DNA of 64,000 bases from Pedobacter polysacchareus. Its GTDB lineage: Bacteria > Bacteroidota > Bacteroidia > Sphingobacteriales > Sphingobacteriaceae. The stretch's first letter is position 1. Every line of letters begins with the position of its first letter. This document shows positions 44,374-54,315 of the stretch, in pieces. The notes under the pieces are model-generated. The model did no database searches. It saw only the letters and a list, made by a program, of their open reading frames with translations, and was not told the origin of the DNA. The stretch covers positions 767,333 to 831,332 of the forward strand of contig NZ_JAHYSS010000001.1 in NCBI RefSeq assembly GCF_019802255.1, given 5' to 3'. The translations under genes and the position numbers were made by a program.

Positions 44374-45780
44374 ATGCAATACGATGTAGTTGTTATTGGC
44401 TCGGGCCCGGGCGGTTATGTTGGCGCAATCAGATGTGCTCAACTTGGCTTAAAAACGGCAGTGATAGAAAAATATAAAACTTTTGGCGGTACCTGCTTAA
44501 ACGTAGGCTGTATCCCTTCAAAAGCATTGTTAGACTCTTCAGAGCATTTTCACAATGCTGCACATACATTCCAGACTCATGGAATCAACCTGAAAGATTT
44601 GAAAGTGGACATGCCACAGATGATCGCTCGTAAGGATGATGTAGTAGCTCAGAATACTGCCGGAATTCAATACCTCTTCAAAAAAAATAAAATTGATTCT
44701 TTCCAGGGATTGGGTTCTTTTGTAGACAAAAACACGATTCTTATCACTAAAGAAGACGGAACTACAGAAACCATTACTGCTAAAAATGTGATCATTGCTT
44801 CAGGTTCTAAACCAACAGCATTGCCATTTTTGCCGATTGATAAAAAGAGAATCATTACTTCGACAGAAGCTTTGAACATCAAAGAAGTGCCAAAAGAGAT
44901 GGTAGTCATTGGTGGTGGTGTAATCGGACTGGAATTAGGTTCTGTTTACGCACGTTTAGGTACTAAAGTTTCTGTAGTGGAATTCATGCCTTCGATCATT
45001 GGTACAATGGACGCTGGTTTAGGAAAAGAATTGCAGCGTGTATTGAAAAAATCTTTAGGCATGGAGTTCTTTATGGGGCATAAAGTAACTGGTGCAACTG
45101 CTAAAGGCAAACGTGTAACGGTAACTGCTGAAAATTCAAAAGGCGCTGCTGTAAGCATCGAAGCGGATTACTGTATCGTTGCAGTAGGTCGTACAGCTTA
45201 TACTGAAGGATTAGGATTAGAAAATATCGGCATCAAAACTGAAGATCGCGGCAACAAGATCCCGGTGAATGAGCATTTAGAGACTTCGGTTCCTGGTGTT
45301 TATGCAATTGGTGACGTAATTAAAGGTGCAATGCTTGCACATAAAGCAGAAGATGAAGGTATTTATGTTGCGGAAACTTTAGCCGGACAAAAACCACACA
45401 TCAACTATAACCTGATTCCAGGAGTAGTCTATACCTGGCCGGAAGTAGCCTCAGTAGGATTTACTGAAGAGCAGCTGAAAGAAAAAGGTACGGCTTATAA
45501 AGCGGGTTCATTCCCTTTCAAAGCGAGTGGACGTGCAAAAGCAAGTATGGATACGGATGGTTTCGTAAAAGTATTGGCTGATGCGGCTACAGATGAAATT
45601 TTAGGTGTACACATGATTGGTCCACGTGCAGCAGATATGATCGCTGAGGCTGTGGTAGCTATGGAATTCCGTGCTTCAGCAGAAGACATCGCAAGAATTT
45701 GCCATGCACACCCAACTTATACAGAAGCATTAAAAGAAGCGGCAATGGCTGCAACTGAAAACAGAGCGATTCATATTTAA
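44374..45780 (+). CDS. lpd: Dihydrolipoyl dehydrogenase (E3)
   Basis: The 468-residue FAD enzyme reoxidises dihydrolipoamide in 2-oxoacid dehydrogenase complexes. It has the FAD fingerprint VVIGSGPGGYVGAIR, the redox disulfide Cys41/Cys46 in GGTCLNVGCIPSKA, an NAD-binding region (VVIGGGVIGLELGSVYARLG) and the C-terminal dimer-interface base His446/Glu451 in HAHPTYTEAL. It is separate from sucAB and monocistronic, so it likely serves several complexes. Confidence 0.96.
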   Translation: MQYDVVVIGSGPGGYVGAIRCAQLGLKTAVIEKYKTFGGTCLNVGCIPSKALLDSSEHFHNAAHTFQTHGINLKDLKVDMPQMIARKDDVVAQNTAGIQYLFKKNKIDSFQGLGSFVDKNTILITKEDGTTETITAKNVIIASGSKPTALPFLPIDKKRIITSTEALNIKEVPKEMVVIGGGVIGLELGSVYARLGTKVSVVEFMPSIIGTMDAGLGKELQRVLKKSLGMEFFMGHKVTGATAKGKRVTVTAENSKGAAVSIEADYCIVAVGRTAYTEGLGLENIGIKTEDRGNKIPVNEHLETSVPGVYAIGDVIKGAMLAHKAEDEGIYVAETLAGQKPHINYNLIPGVVYTWPEVASVGFTEEQLKEKGTAYKAGSFPFKASGRAKASMDTDGFVKVLADAATDEILGVHMIGPRAADMIAEAVVAMEFRASAEDIARICHAHPTYTEALKEAAMAATENRAIHI

Positions 45781-45797
45781 TCCTCGTTTTGATATAG

Positions 45798-45829
45798 CAA
45801 AGAAACCTCAAGCAATTGGGGTTTCTTTG
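45798..45829 (+). terminator. Terminator after lpd
   Basis: A 14-bp stem with one G-U pair and a GCAA loop, with T residues in the right arm and after it. Confidence 0.75.
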
Positions 45830-45854
45830 TTTATGGGCTATTATTGTAACATAA

Positions 45855-45891
45855 AAAAAGAGGAATCTGCATTTAGCAGATTCCTCTTTTT
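45855..45891. terminator. Terminator of the RND operon (bidirectional)
   Basis: A perfect 16-bp stem (45855-45870 with 45876-45891) with loop ATTTA, flanked by an A run on the left, so it terminates the minus-strand RND operon and backs up the lpd terminator. Confidence 0.85.
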
Positions 45892-45910
45892 ATTTGATGA
45901 TCCGGGCGGT

Positions 45911-48900
45911 TTAGTGCTTACCGTCCAGGTCGTATTCTTTAACGTCTTTATGATCATAAGGTTCTGCGATCAGTTCTTCCATCGACTGGCCTTTTTCATT
46001 AAAGCCAAATCTAGTTAAGATGTTATCAAAGATCTGATACATTACCGGTACTACGATCAGCGTCAGGAATAGGGAACTGGTTAGTCCACCTACGATTACC
46101 CATGCCAGACCGTTTTTCCATTCCGCACCGGCACCACTGGCCAATGCAATAGGAAGCATACCGATTACCATCGCAATCGTGGTCATTAGGATCGGACGTA
46201 AACGTGCATGGTTGGCCAGAATAAGGGCCTCATGTGTCGATTTACCTTCTGCCTTCATCTGGTTTGTAAAATCGACCAGGATGATCGCATTTTTCGCTAC
46301 CAGACCGATCAGCATGATCAATCCTAAGATGGTAAAGATACCTAATGAGTTGTTTGTGATCGCCAGGGCAAGTAAGGCACCGATTACCGATAACGGAATC
46401 GAGAACATTACCACTAGCGGATAAACGAAACTGTCATATAAGGCGACCATGATCAGGTATACTAAGATCACCGAAGCCATCATCGCGATACCTAAAGTAC
46501 CGAAACCTTCACTCTGGTTTTCCTGGTCACCACCCCATACATAACTTACGCCAACTGGTTTTTTAAGTTTACCATTGTTTTCCAATTCTATCAGTTTATT
46601 CTGTAACTCAGTTACGATTGTACCTGTTGGCCTACCGATAGACTGCGCTTTTACAGAAACAGAAGTACTCTTATCTCTACGTTCCAGCTGACTTGGGCCT
46701 GAACCTTCTTTAATATCGGCAAATTGAATCAATTTTACTTTATCGCCTCTGTCGTTTATGAAAGTCAGGTTTCTTACGTCGTCAATGTTACGGCGATTAA
46801 AGCTTTGGAACTGAATGTTGATGTCGTATTCGTACTCACCTTTACGGTATTTACCATCTGTGTTTCCACTAAAAGCAGTTTGCATGGTCATACCTACAGT
46901 TTGCAGGGTCAATCCTAAAGCAGCCATTTTATCACGGTCTACCTGAACATTGATCTCCGGACTACCTTTTTCTACAGATAATTTCACCTCTGCAGATCCT
47001 GGAATTCCTCTTAGCACTTCCATTGCACCTTCTGCGTATTTCATAGCACTATCCAGGTCGGATCCCATTACGATAAGGTCGATAGGGGCGTTTTCTGCGA
47101 TACCTAAAATACTGATCGGTACTGTTTTTACTTTCGCACCAACTAGTGATTTCGACAATTCACGACTCACTTTCGTGGCATAAATATCTGAAGCATCTGC
47201 ACGGTCTTTACGTTCTACTAATTTTACGTTGATCTCAGATTTGTAGGCAGTAGCCTGAGAAGCACCCATATCACCACTGGATTGTCCAACGGTAGTAATC
47301 ATTTGAGTGATCTCTGGTTTTTTCACTAAGAAAGCTTCTGCTCTTTGAGTAAACTGGTTTGTTTTTTCCAGAGAGGCATCTTTTGGAAGCTCAATCTGTA
47401 CCAGGAACTCACCTTTATCACTCTTAGGGAAAAACTCTGTACCGATGAAACCACCGATTGTTAATCCACATGAGCTCAATAACAGCATAAATACACCAAT
47501 AATCGTAATGGCTTTATGACGTAAGGTCCATTCTAAAATACCAGTTACCCAAACTGTAAATTTATGTAATTGCTTTTCGAACCATAAGATGAAACGTCCG
47601 AAAGCATTTTTACCTTCAATTTTTTCCAGTTTACCGAAACGAGATGATAATAAAGGAACGATAGTAAATGAAGTCACTAATGATAGTAGGGTTGCAATAA
47701 TTACCACCACACAGAATTGACGCAGGATATTAGAAACTAATCCTGAACTCACTGCGATCGGGAAGAACACCACCACAATTACTAAAGTAATCGATACTAC
47801 GGTAAAGCCAATCTCTGCGGTTGCATCATAAGCAGCACGAACACGGTTTTTACCCATCTCCATGTGTCTGTAGATGTTTTCCAATACCACAATCGCATCA
47901 TCCACCAGGATACCTACCACCAGGGAAAGTCCAAGTAAAGACATCAGGTTTAAGGTGTAACCGAATAAGCTCATCCCGATAAACGTAGCAATCAGGGAAG
48001 CTGGAATGGATACCATAACAATTGCCGCGTTACGTAAACTGTGCAGGAAGAAAAGCATTACGAAAGCTACCAGGACAATTGCCATGATTAAATCGTGGAT
48101 TACCGCGTCAGCTGATTCTAAAGTAAAGATCGAACTGTCGTTGGCAATAATGATTTTCAAATCGTTTGCTTTGTAGTCTTTTTCAAGGGTAGCCACAATT
48201 TTGTGCATGCCTTTACTTACTTCTACCGCATTCGCATCAGATTGTTTAATGATCTGAATCGCGATCGCACCTTTTCTGTCGATACGTGCAATTTTCTCTA
48301 CTTCTTTTTGCGAATCCTGTACGTCAGCAACATCGCTTAATCTGATTTGAGCACCAGTTTTGCTGGTGGCTACGATCAGGTTTCTCAATTCATCAACCGA
48401 TTTGAATTTTCCGGAAAGACGGATCAATACGTCTTGATTTTCGGTTTTCACACTTCCTGTAGGGAAGTCAAGGTTGGAGGTTAAAATCGCTTGTTGAATT
48501 TGAGGGATAGAAAGGTTGTAACCTTCAATCTTAGCTGCGTTTAAGCCCACTACGATTTCACGCTCAGAACCACCTACCAGGTTGACCTGCGCCACACCTG
48601 AAACCCTGGAAAGGATTGGGGCAATACGCTTATCGATCAAATCATAGAAAGCGGCATCATCCATTTTCGCGGATGCCGACATGGTGATTACCGGTAAATC
48701 ATCCAGTGAGAATTTATTCAGGGAAGGTTGTTTCACATCCGTTGGTAAATCTGCAAGGATGGAGTTTACTTTACGCTGTGCCTCATTCAAAGATAAATCC
48801 ACATTGGCTTTATCATTTAAGGTGATGGTCACTACGGATAAACTCTCATAAGATACCGCGTTTAGTTTTTTAATGTTCTCCATGGAGGAGACGGCATCTT

Positions 48901-49102
48901 CAATCTTCTTAGTTACGGTATTCTCTACCTCATTAGGTGAAGCTCCGGGATATATAGTGGAAATCGAGACTACGTTGTTCGAGAACTTTGGTAATAACTC
49001 ATAGCTCAGGCTAAAGTAGCTCAATAGCCCCATCAGCGTTAACGCGGTAAAAACCACAATAACGAGTGTTGGGCGCTTTATAGAAATTTCTGTTATTTTC
49101 AT
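45911..49102 (-). CDS. RND family efflux transporter permease (AcrB/HAE1 type)
   Basis: The 1063-residue inner-membrane pump has the HAE1 pattern: ISIKRPTLVIVVFTALTLMG at the N-terminus, two large periplasmic loops, a TM4 proton-relay region GILVDDAIVVLENIYRHMEM and the TM10-12 block GLIMLIGLVAKNAIILVDF and LRPILMTTIAMVIGMLPIAL. It exports drugs or other amphiphiles by proton antiport. It is the last of three structural genes, 37 bp after the adaptor gene. Substrates cannot be read from the sequence. Confidence 0.95.
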   Translation of the reverse strand: MKITEISIKRPTLVIVVFTALTLMGLLSYFSLSYELLPKFSNNVVSISTIYPGASPNEVENTVTKKIEDAVSSMENIKKLNAVSYESLSVVTITLNDKANVDLSLNEAQRKVNSILADLPTDVKQPSLNKFSLDDLPVITMSASAKMDDAAFYDLIDKRIAPILSRVSGVAQVNLVGGSEREIVVGLNAAKIEGYNLSIPQIQQAILTSNLDFPTGSVKTENQDVLIRLSGKFKSVDELRNLIVATSKTGAQIRLSDVADVQDSQKEVEKIARIDRKGAIAIQIIKQSDANAVEVSKGMHKIVATLEKDYKANDLKIIIANDSSIFTLESADAVIHDLIMAIVLVAFVMLFFLHSLRNAAIVMVSIPASLIATFIGMSLFGYTLNLMSLLGLSLVVGILVDDAIVVLENIYRHMEMGKNRVRAAYDATAEIGFTVVSITLVIVVVFFPIAVSSGLVSNILRQFCVVVIIATLLSLVTSFTIVPLLSSRFGKLEKIEGKNAFGRFILWFEKQLHKFTVWVTGILEWTLRHKAITIIGVFMLLLSSCGLTIGGFIGTEFFPKSDKGEFLVQIELPKDASLEKTNQFTQRAEAFLVKKPEITQMITTVGQSSGDMGASQATAYKSEINVKLVERKDRADASDIYATKVSRELSKSLVGAKVKTVPISILGIAENAPIDLIVMGSDLDSAMKYAEGAMEVLRGIPGSAEVKLSVEKGSPEINVQVDRDKMAALGLTLQTVGMTMQTAFSGNTDGKYRKGEYEYDINIQFQSFNRRNIDDVRNLTFINDRGDKVKLIQFADIKEGSGPSQLERRDKSTSVSVKAQSIGRPTGTIVTELQNKLIELENNGKLKKPVGVSYVWGGDQENQSEGFGTLGIAMMASVILVYLIMVALYDSFVYPLVVMFSIPLSVIGALLALAITNNSLGIFTILGLIMLIGLVAKNAIILVDFTNQMKAEGKSTHEALILANHARLRPILMTTIAMVIGMLPIALASGAGAEWKNGLAWVIVGGLTSSLFLTLIVVPVMYQIFDNILTRFGFNEKGQSMEELIAEPYDHKDVKEYDLDGKH

Positions 49103-49139
49103 CAGAATAGTTTTGTTATATATTCATGCTAATTGTTGG

Positions 49140-50204
49140 TTATTTTACAGGAACAACCGGTGTTCCATCAACTAAGTTGATTTGTCCACTGGTGATCACT
49201 GTTTCGCCTTCTTTCAGGCCATCCAACACTTCAACATTTTCTCCAAGGATTCTACCTGCAACTACTTTACGCAATACCGCTTTATTACCTTCACCCAATA
49301 CAAAGATCTGGTTGCTGCTCACACTACCGAAGAATGCACCACGAGGGATGATAATGGTAGGGGCAAGGTGTGGGAATTTGAATACTGCAGTACCGTACAT
49401 ACCTGCTTTAATGGTGTTTTTCTTGTTGTTTTCTACTAAGATTTCTACTGGGAAGTTTAGAGAAGCATCTGCTTTTGCAGCGATGAAAGTTACTTTTCCC
49501 TGGAAGTTATCAGTTGGGAAAACGTTTGCTTTGATGGGTACCTGATCGCCAATGTTGATGTTAGCTACCTGCGACTCATCTACATTTACTTTAAGTTTCA
49601 ATTTAGACACGTCTACCAATTCAAACAATTGTGTACCCTGTGCATTTGCATAGGCACCAACTTCCACATATTTTTTGTTTACGACACCATTGATCGGAGA
49701 CCTCATGTTCGCATCACTTACTCTTTTTTGTGAGCTCTGCAGTCTTAATCTAGCGTTTTTAACCGCCAGTTTTGCCTGATCTAATTGTTGCTGCGTTACT
49801 CCGCCAGTTTGGAAAGAGCTGGCATATCTTGCTTCATCTCTGATGGCATTTTGTAAGGTTGCTTCTGCAGTTTCTTTATCCGTATTTAAGATTTCTGCAT
49901 CGATGCGTGCTAAAGGCTGACCTTTAGTTACTCTATCGCCTTCTTTAACATAAATAGCAGTCACACGACCAGCAATTTCCGCCATATAATTCAATTCCTG
50001 AATAGGAGCAAATACACCGTTAACGCTAAAATCAAGGTTAATAGGTTCTTTTTTCGCTACTTCAGTACGAACAGAAATTGCACCGCTACCTTCCGCAACA
50101 ATTGCCGTTTTCTCTGCATTTTTCTTTTTATTGTTTTTCAACACCAGGGCGATCCCGACTATGGCAATTATGATTACTAAGGCAGTAATTATTCCTTTTT
50201 TCAT
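49140..50204 (-). CDS. RND efflux periplasmic adaptor subunit (HlyD/AcrA type)
   Basis: The 354-residue membrane fusion protein has one N-terminal membrane anchor (ITALVIIIAIVGIALVL), a split lipoyl domain (AEIAGRVTAIYVKEGDRVTK and MRSPINGVVNKKYVEVGAY) flanking a short coiled-coil hairpin (about 110-155) and a beta-barrel/MP domain. It links the pump to the TolC-type channel. Its start overlaps the channel gene stop as ATGA, giving translational coupling. It is an inner-membrane-anchored protein rather than a lipoprotein, since no lipobox is seen. Confidence 0.93.
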   Translation of the reverse strand: MKKGIITALVIIIAIVGIALVLKNNKKKNAEKTAIVAEGSGAISVRTEVAKKEPINLDFSVNGVFAPIQELNYMAEIAGRVTAIYVKEGDRVTKGQPLARIDAEILNTDKETAEATLQNAIRDEARYASSFQTGGVTQQQLDQAKLAVKNARLRLQSSQKRVSDANMRSPINGVVNKKYVEVGAYANAQGTQLFELVDVSKLKLKVNVDESQVANINIGDQVPIKANVFPTDNFQGKVTFIAAKADASLNFPVEILVENNKKNTIKAGMYGTAVFKFPHLAPTIIIPRGAFFGSVSSNQIFVLGEGNKAVLRKVVAGRILGENVEVLDGLKEGETVITSGQINLVDGTPVVPVK

Positions 50205-51550
50205 TGTAGTAGTGATTTTATATTTCCGTTTGATTTGATTAATTGAATTTCGGCGATCTTATAGTTCAATAAGGCCTGGGTATAGCTGTTCTGTGCTTCT
50301 GTAAGTGCATTTTCTGTATCTAACAGGTCAGTTAATGCAGCAAGACCATTGTTGTAATTGTTTTGAGTGCTGTTGTAAATCTCTTGAGCAAGCAATACGT
50401 TTGCGCGTTGAGAATTAATGGTATTTACACTGTTTTTCAATTGGATCTTTGCATTCTCGTAAGCAAGATTTAATGCGTTACGTGTCTCTCTTCTGTCTTC
50501 GGTTGCTTTTTTCAAGTCAACATCTGCCTGACGGACTCTGGAACGCGTAGCGAAACCATTGAAAATAGGTACTTTTAAGGTTACACCAACTGCTGAGGCG
50601 CCATACCAGAAAGCTTCACCGTTTTTCTTGAATAAATCAAACTTATCACTCTGTCCGGTATAAGAATAATTGGCTGCTAAAGCTAAGGTAGGGTAGTATT
50701 CTGCCACATAAGCCTTACGCTGTAAAGTCAGCAGGTCTTTTTGAATGTTTAGCAGTTTCATCTCCGTTCTGTTCTCTACGTTTACTGTATCTGCAAAAGT
50801 AGGGAGTGTCGGATTGTGGTCTAATTCTGATTTAGGTAATACAATTGCAGTTTCTACCGGCATGCCCATAGAGAACTTCAATTGGTTTTCTAATTGAACG
50901 ATGGCGTTTAAAGTCTGCTCACGTCTGGTTTCCAGGTTAGTCAGGTTTACTTTAATTCTATCCACATCGATTTTTCTGGCCAAACCGTTTTTGTATTGAT
51001 TGCCAATGATGTTTTCTACCACTTTCACATTTTTGATATTGGTATCAATCACGTTCAGTTGCTGTCTGTTTACCAATACCTGATAATAGTTGTTGGCTAC
51101 CTGCTCAATGATCTGCTCATCCGTTAACTCAGCGCTGGCATTGTAATAGCTTTCGCTCGTTCTGGCTGCTTTTAAGCCAGTAAATACCTGCTGATTGAAA
51201 AGTTGCTGATTCAGTTGGATTCCGGCATTTGCATTCCATGCTTTACCCATTTTAAAGGCCATAGGAGATCCATCCAGATTTGTTCCAACCACTAATTGCC
51301 CAATGATTGGGTTGTACGTTAATCCTCCACTTCCAGTTACGGATGGCAATGCCTGAGCTCTGACCTCCTCTGTTTTATAACGACCACCTTCGATGTCCAA
51401 TTTCGCTTTGCGCGTATTTGCACTGTTCTGAATGGCGTAGTTTAAGGCGTCTTTGAGAACCAGCGTTTGCTGTGCGCTTGCTACATTAGATAATAATAAT
51501 CCCAGCAGCAGTAGTGGGATCAGTCTTACCTGTTTAATTATAGTATTCAT
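50201..51550 (-). CDS. TolC family outer-membrane efflux channel
   Basis: The 449-residue protein has a signal peptide (LIPLLLLGLLLSNVASAQ) and two outer-membrane-efflux-protein repeats, each with long coiled-coil helices (LKDALNYAIQNSANTRKAKL, then ENALTEAQNSYTQALLNYKI near the end). It forms the exit duct for the RND pump encoded downstream. It is the first structural gene after the two TetR regulators, 97 bp from the nearer one. Confidence 0.93.
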   Translation of the reverse strand: MNTIIKQVRLIPLLLLGLLLSNVASAQQTLVLKDALNYAIQNSANTRKAKLDIEGGRYKTEEVRAQALPSVTGSGGLTYNPIIGQLVVGTNLDGSPMAFKMGKAWNANAGIQLNQQLFNQQVFTGLKAARTSESYYNASAELTDEQIIEQVANNYYQVLVNRQQLNVIDTNIKNVKVVENIIGNQYKNGLARKIDVDRIKVNLTNLETRREQTLNAIVQLENQLKFSMGMPVETAIVLPKSELDHNPTLPTFADTVNVENRTEMKLLNIQKDLLTLQRKAYVAEYYPTLALAANYSYTGQSDKFDLFKKNGEAFWYGASAVGVTLKVPIFNGFATRSRVRQADVDLKKATEDRRETRNALNLAYENAKIQLKNSVNTINSQRANVLLAQEIYNSTQNNYNNGLAALTDLLDTENALTEAQNSYTQALLNYKIAEIQLIKSNGNIKSLLQ

Positions 51551-51647
51551 GTTTATTATAATTTGTGGTCTATTGTTATTTAAATCCGTCTGTTATTTTA
51601 TTGTTGTTCTTATCGTATTCTTCATGAAGTTTTTAACCATGCTATGG

Positions 51648-52253
51648 TTACTTTAAGCCTTTGATAAATATCTTCGACAGCTGGTGCTGTTTCTCTAATA
51701 TGGTTTTCATTTCCTTTTTGCTTGGGAATAACTCTTTATTGCCATGGAGTAAACATAGGGAAGTGATTCCCGCCTGACTGTCCAGATAAAGCTCCGCTAT
51801 TTTGTAAGGATCAACAGGAGCGATTTCTCCATTGTCGATTGCACGCTGTAAAACCTTGGCATGGAAATCTTCATTTTTGGCCTTCATTTCCAGGAATGAC
51901 GCTCTCAAACTATCTGAGTTCAGGGAAGCATCCGGACTGCCGCCTGAAAGGTGCAGCATATAGTATTTTTGAAAATAACGATGTCTGATCTCTACAAAAG
52001 CCGCTAAACACTCTTCTACTGTAGTTTTTGTGGCCTGATCTTTCTCCAGTGCTTCAAAATAATCACTGAAAATCTTCACAATTACAGCCAGTACCAAGCT
52101 GCTTTTATCCGGAAAATAATAATATAAAGAGGGTTTAGAGACGGACAAATCGTCTGCTATTTCGTTCATTGTGGTTTTGTTGATGCCATAATGCATAAAC
52201 CGCTTGATTGCCCCCTCAATAATCAATTCCCTTTTTTTATCTGTCTCTACCAT
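51648..52253 (-). CDS. TetR/AcrR family transcriptional regulator
   Basis: The 201-residue protein has the TetR helix-turn-helix at its N-terminus (MHYGINKTTMNEIADDLSVS, then KPSLYYYFPDKSSL; about residues 15-55) and a helical ligand domain. Its position directly upstream of the tolC-adaptor-pump genes makes it the likely local repressor, sensing a pump substrate. It is similar in layout to the TetR protein encoded next to it, suggesting tandem duplication. Confidence 0.92.
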   Translation of the reverse strand: MVETDKKRELIIEGAIKRFMHYGINKTTMNEIADDLSVSKPSLYYYFPDKSSLVLAVIVKIFSDYFEALEKDQATKTTVEECLAAFVEIRHRYFQKYYMLHLSGGSPDASLNSDSLRASFLEMKAKNEDFHAKVLQRAIDNGEIAPVDPYKIAELYLDSQAGITSLCLLHGNKELFPSKKEMKTILEKQHQLSKIFIKGLK

Positions 52254-52291
52254 TCTACTTTTCTACTTTCTGACTTTTTTATTTCAACAGT

Positions 52292-52319
52292 CAAAAATAC
52301 TACCATAATTTAGTAAGTA
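52292..52319 (-). promoter_or_regulatory. Candidate promoter -7 element with overlapping palindromic operator
   Basis: On the minus strand TATTTTTG (52292-52299) fits the -7 consensus. Adjacent to it, 52298-52319 is an imperfect 22-bp palindrome of the form TACTnnCnnAATTnnGnnAGTA, suited to a TetR dimer. No -33 TTG is visible, so support is partial. Confidence 0.4.
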
Positions 52320-52365
52320 GGATTTTGTCTTGAAAATCCAATGAAAATTACTTTATGGTGACAAA

Positions 52366-52977
52366 TTATTCTGGCTTAGCTTTTAATCCATTTAAAAAGA
52401 TGTCCGCAAACATTTTTTCTTTTTGAAAGATGAGTTTAAACTGCTCTTTTCCTGGGAACATACTTTTGTCTTTGGAAAGGATGTTGAAATGGATACCAGA
52501 TAAGGCATCAATGAATATTTCGGTGGCGAGTTTAGTGTCACTGATAAAGAATTCTTTATTGGTGACCCCTCGGCTAAACAAAGAGCCGATAATGATGAAT
52601 TCGAAAGTTCTGGCTTTATGGAACTTCTCCGCCAGGTTTTCTGGAAGTTCATTTCCAATGATCTGACTGGACTCCAGGATGTTGTAGTATTTTTGAATAA
52701 AAGCTTGTCTTTTTTGTAGCAGTTTAAGGACGCCTTCGCTGGCTGTTTTTGTTTTGTCAATAGATTTCACCAGATCTCTGCTGATGATTTGCATGAGGTG
52801 CTCTATTGCACTTACATAAAGGCTGAGTTTATCAGGGAAATAATAATAAAGCAATGCTTTAGAGAAGGAAATGTCCTTTGCGATTTCGGTCATGGTAGTT
52901 TTCGCTAAACCATAATGGGCAAAACGCTTTAAAGCCGCCTCAATAATTAAAATTCTCTTCTTATCCTGATTTTCCAT
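52366..52977 (-). CDS. TetR/AcrR family transcriptional regulator (second copy)
   Basis: The 203-residue protein has the same layout as the TetR protein at 51648: helix-turn-helix AHYGLAKTTMTEIAKDISFS followed by KALLYYYFPDKLSL, and a helical C-terminal domain of different sequence. It is 112 bp upstream of the other regulator and divergent from murB. Two successive regulators could respond to different ligands and give the RND operon two inputs. Which one binds the operator at 52298-52319 is unknown. Confidence 0.92.
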   Translation of the reverse strand: MENQDKKRILIIEAALKRFAHYGLAKTTMTEIAKDISFSKALLYYYFPDKLSLYVSAIEHLMQIISRDLVKSIDKTKTASEGVLKLLQKRQAFIQKYYNILESSQIIGNELPENLAEKFHKARTFEFIIIGSLFSRGVTNKEFFISDTKLATEIFIDALSGIHFNILSKDKSMFPGKEQFKLIFQKEKMFADIFLNGLKAKPE

Positions 52978-53071
52978 TTAGATTTTTTGTTCCCGCTGCT
53001 ATGATAAATACTGTTTTTTAAACAATAGAGACGAAAAATAGGCAATTTTTTTAAATATTTATTTAATCATA

Positions 53072-53100
53072 TTGATTCCCCTCCCGAACAATTACATTTG
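53072..53100 (+). promoter_or_regulatory. Promoter of murB
   Basis: TTG (53072-53074), an 18-bp spacer and TACATTTG (53093-53100) match the consensus, 29 bp upstream of the start codon. Confidence 0.6.
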
Positions 53101-53129
53101 TAGCCTATAGCAAATCTTTCATTTTAACT

Positions 53130-54146
53130 ATGAGTATCTTCCAACAAAATACTTCCCTTAAACCTTATAATACGTTTGGTATCGCTGTTAACGCCCGTTA
53201 TTTTGCAGAAGTAAGTACCCCTGCAGATTTGCAGGAACTGCTGAATTCAGCACTGCTCCATACACAGCCCTTATTGATTTTAGGAGGGGGCAGTAATGTC
53301 TTGTTTACCAAAGATTTTGAAGGATTGGCGCTAAAAGTGAGTATTCCAGGGATTTCTGCTGTGGCAGATGGGGATGAACTATTGGTTACCGCAGGAGCTG
53401 GCGTAGTGTGGAATGATTTTGTGAACTACTGTGTGCAGCATGGTTATGCAGGTGTGGAGAACCTGGCGCTGATTCCGGGTACGGTAGGAGCCTCACCAAT
53501 ACAGAATATTGGTGCTTATGGCGTAGAACTGAAAGATGTATTTGAATCTTGTATCGGACTAGAGCTGGCTACCGGAACATACAGGTCTTTTAGCCACGCA
53601 GATTGTCGCTTTGGCTATCGCGATAGCATTTTCAAAAATGAACTTAAGGGGCAATACCTGATTACCGAAGTTTGTTTTCGTTTAAGTCGTATAGCGAAAA
53701 TTAACACTCAATATGGCGCTATTCAGGAGGAGTTGGCTAAACGTGGCATCAGTACACCAACTATCGCGGATGTATCTGCCGTGGTGGCTCATATCCGGGT
53801 GAGTAAATTGCCCGATCCCTCTACTATAGGGAATGCGGGAAGCTTCTTTAAGAACCCGGTAATTGATCAGGTTGATTTTCAAAATATCTATGAAAAATTC
53901 CCGGAAGTTGTTCATTATCAAGTCCCTCATGGAAAGGTAAAGCTGGCCGCGGGCTGGCTGATCGAGCAGTGTGGCTTTAAAGGGAAGATCGTCGGAGAAA
54001 CGGGCACCTGGAAAAATCAGGCGCTGGTACTTGTCAACCATGGACAGGCTACTGGACAGGAAGTGTACAGTTTTTCAGAAAACATTATAAATACGGTGGA
54101 GGCCAAGTTTGGTGTAAGATTGGAAAGAGAAGTAAATATTTTGTGA
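53130..54146 (+). CDS. murB: UDP-N-acetylenolpyruvoylglucosamine reductase
   Basis: The 338-residue FAD enzyme reduces UDP-GlcNAc-enolpyruvate to UDP-MurNAc in peptidoglycan synthesis. FAD motifs are LLILGGGSNVLF and LALIPGTVGASPIQNIGAYG. The active-site serine lies in GNAGSFFKNP. The FGYRDSIFKN segment and overall length fit the type I (E. coli-like) enzyme. It has its own promoter and no operon partner. Confidence 0.95.
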   Translation: MSIFQQNTSLKPYNTFGIAVNARYFAEVSTPADLQELLNSALLHTQPLLILGGGSNVLFTKDFEGLALKVSIPGISAVADGDELLVTAGAGVVWNDFVNYCVQHGYAGVENLALIPGTVGASPIQNIGAYGVELKDVFESCIGLELATGTYRSFSHADCRFGYRDSIFKNELKGQYLITEVCFRLSRIAKINTQYGAIQEELAKRGISTPTIADVSAVVAHIRVSKLPDPSTIGNAGSFFKNPVIDQVDFQNIYEKFPEVVHYQVPHGKVKLAAGWLIEQCGFKGKIVGETGTWKNQALVLVNHGQATGQEVYSFSENIINTVEAKFGVRLEREVNIL

Positions 54147-54315
54147 CATAGGGCTCTTTCTTATAGTCAACCCCGAAAAACAATTTCTTAATATTGGTGT
54201 TGATTTTTTGGTACTAATGTTGTATAGCCTTTGGTGTGTAAGATTAAACAAACTAGCGAGCGCCACTCATAAATCTTTGTTTGTTTGCCTTTTTAACCTT
54301 AAAACTTAAAACATT

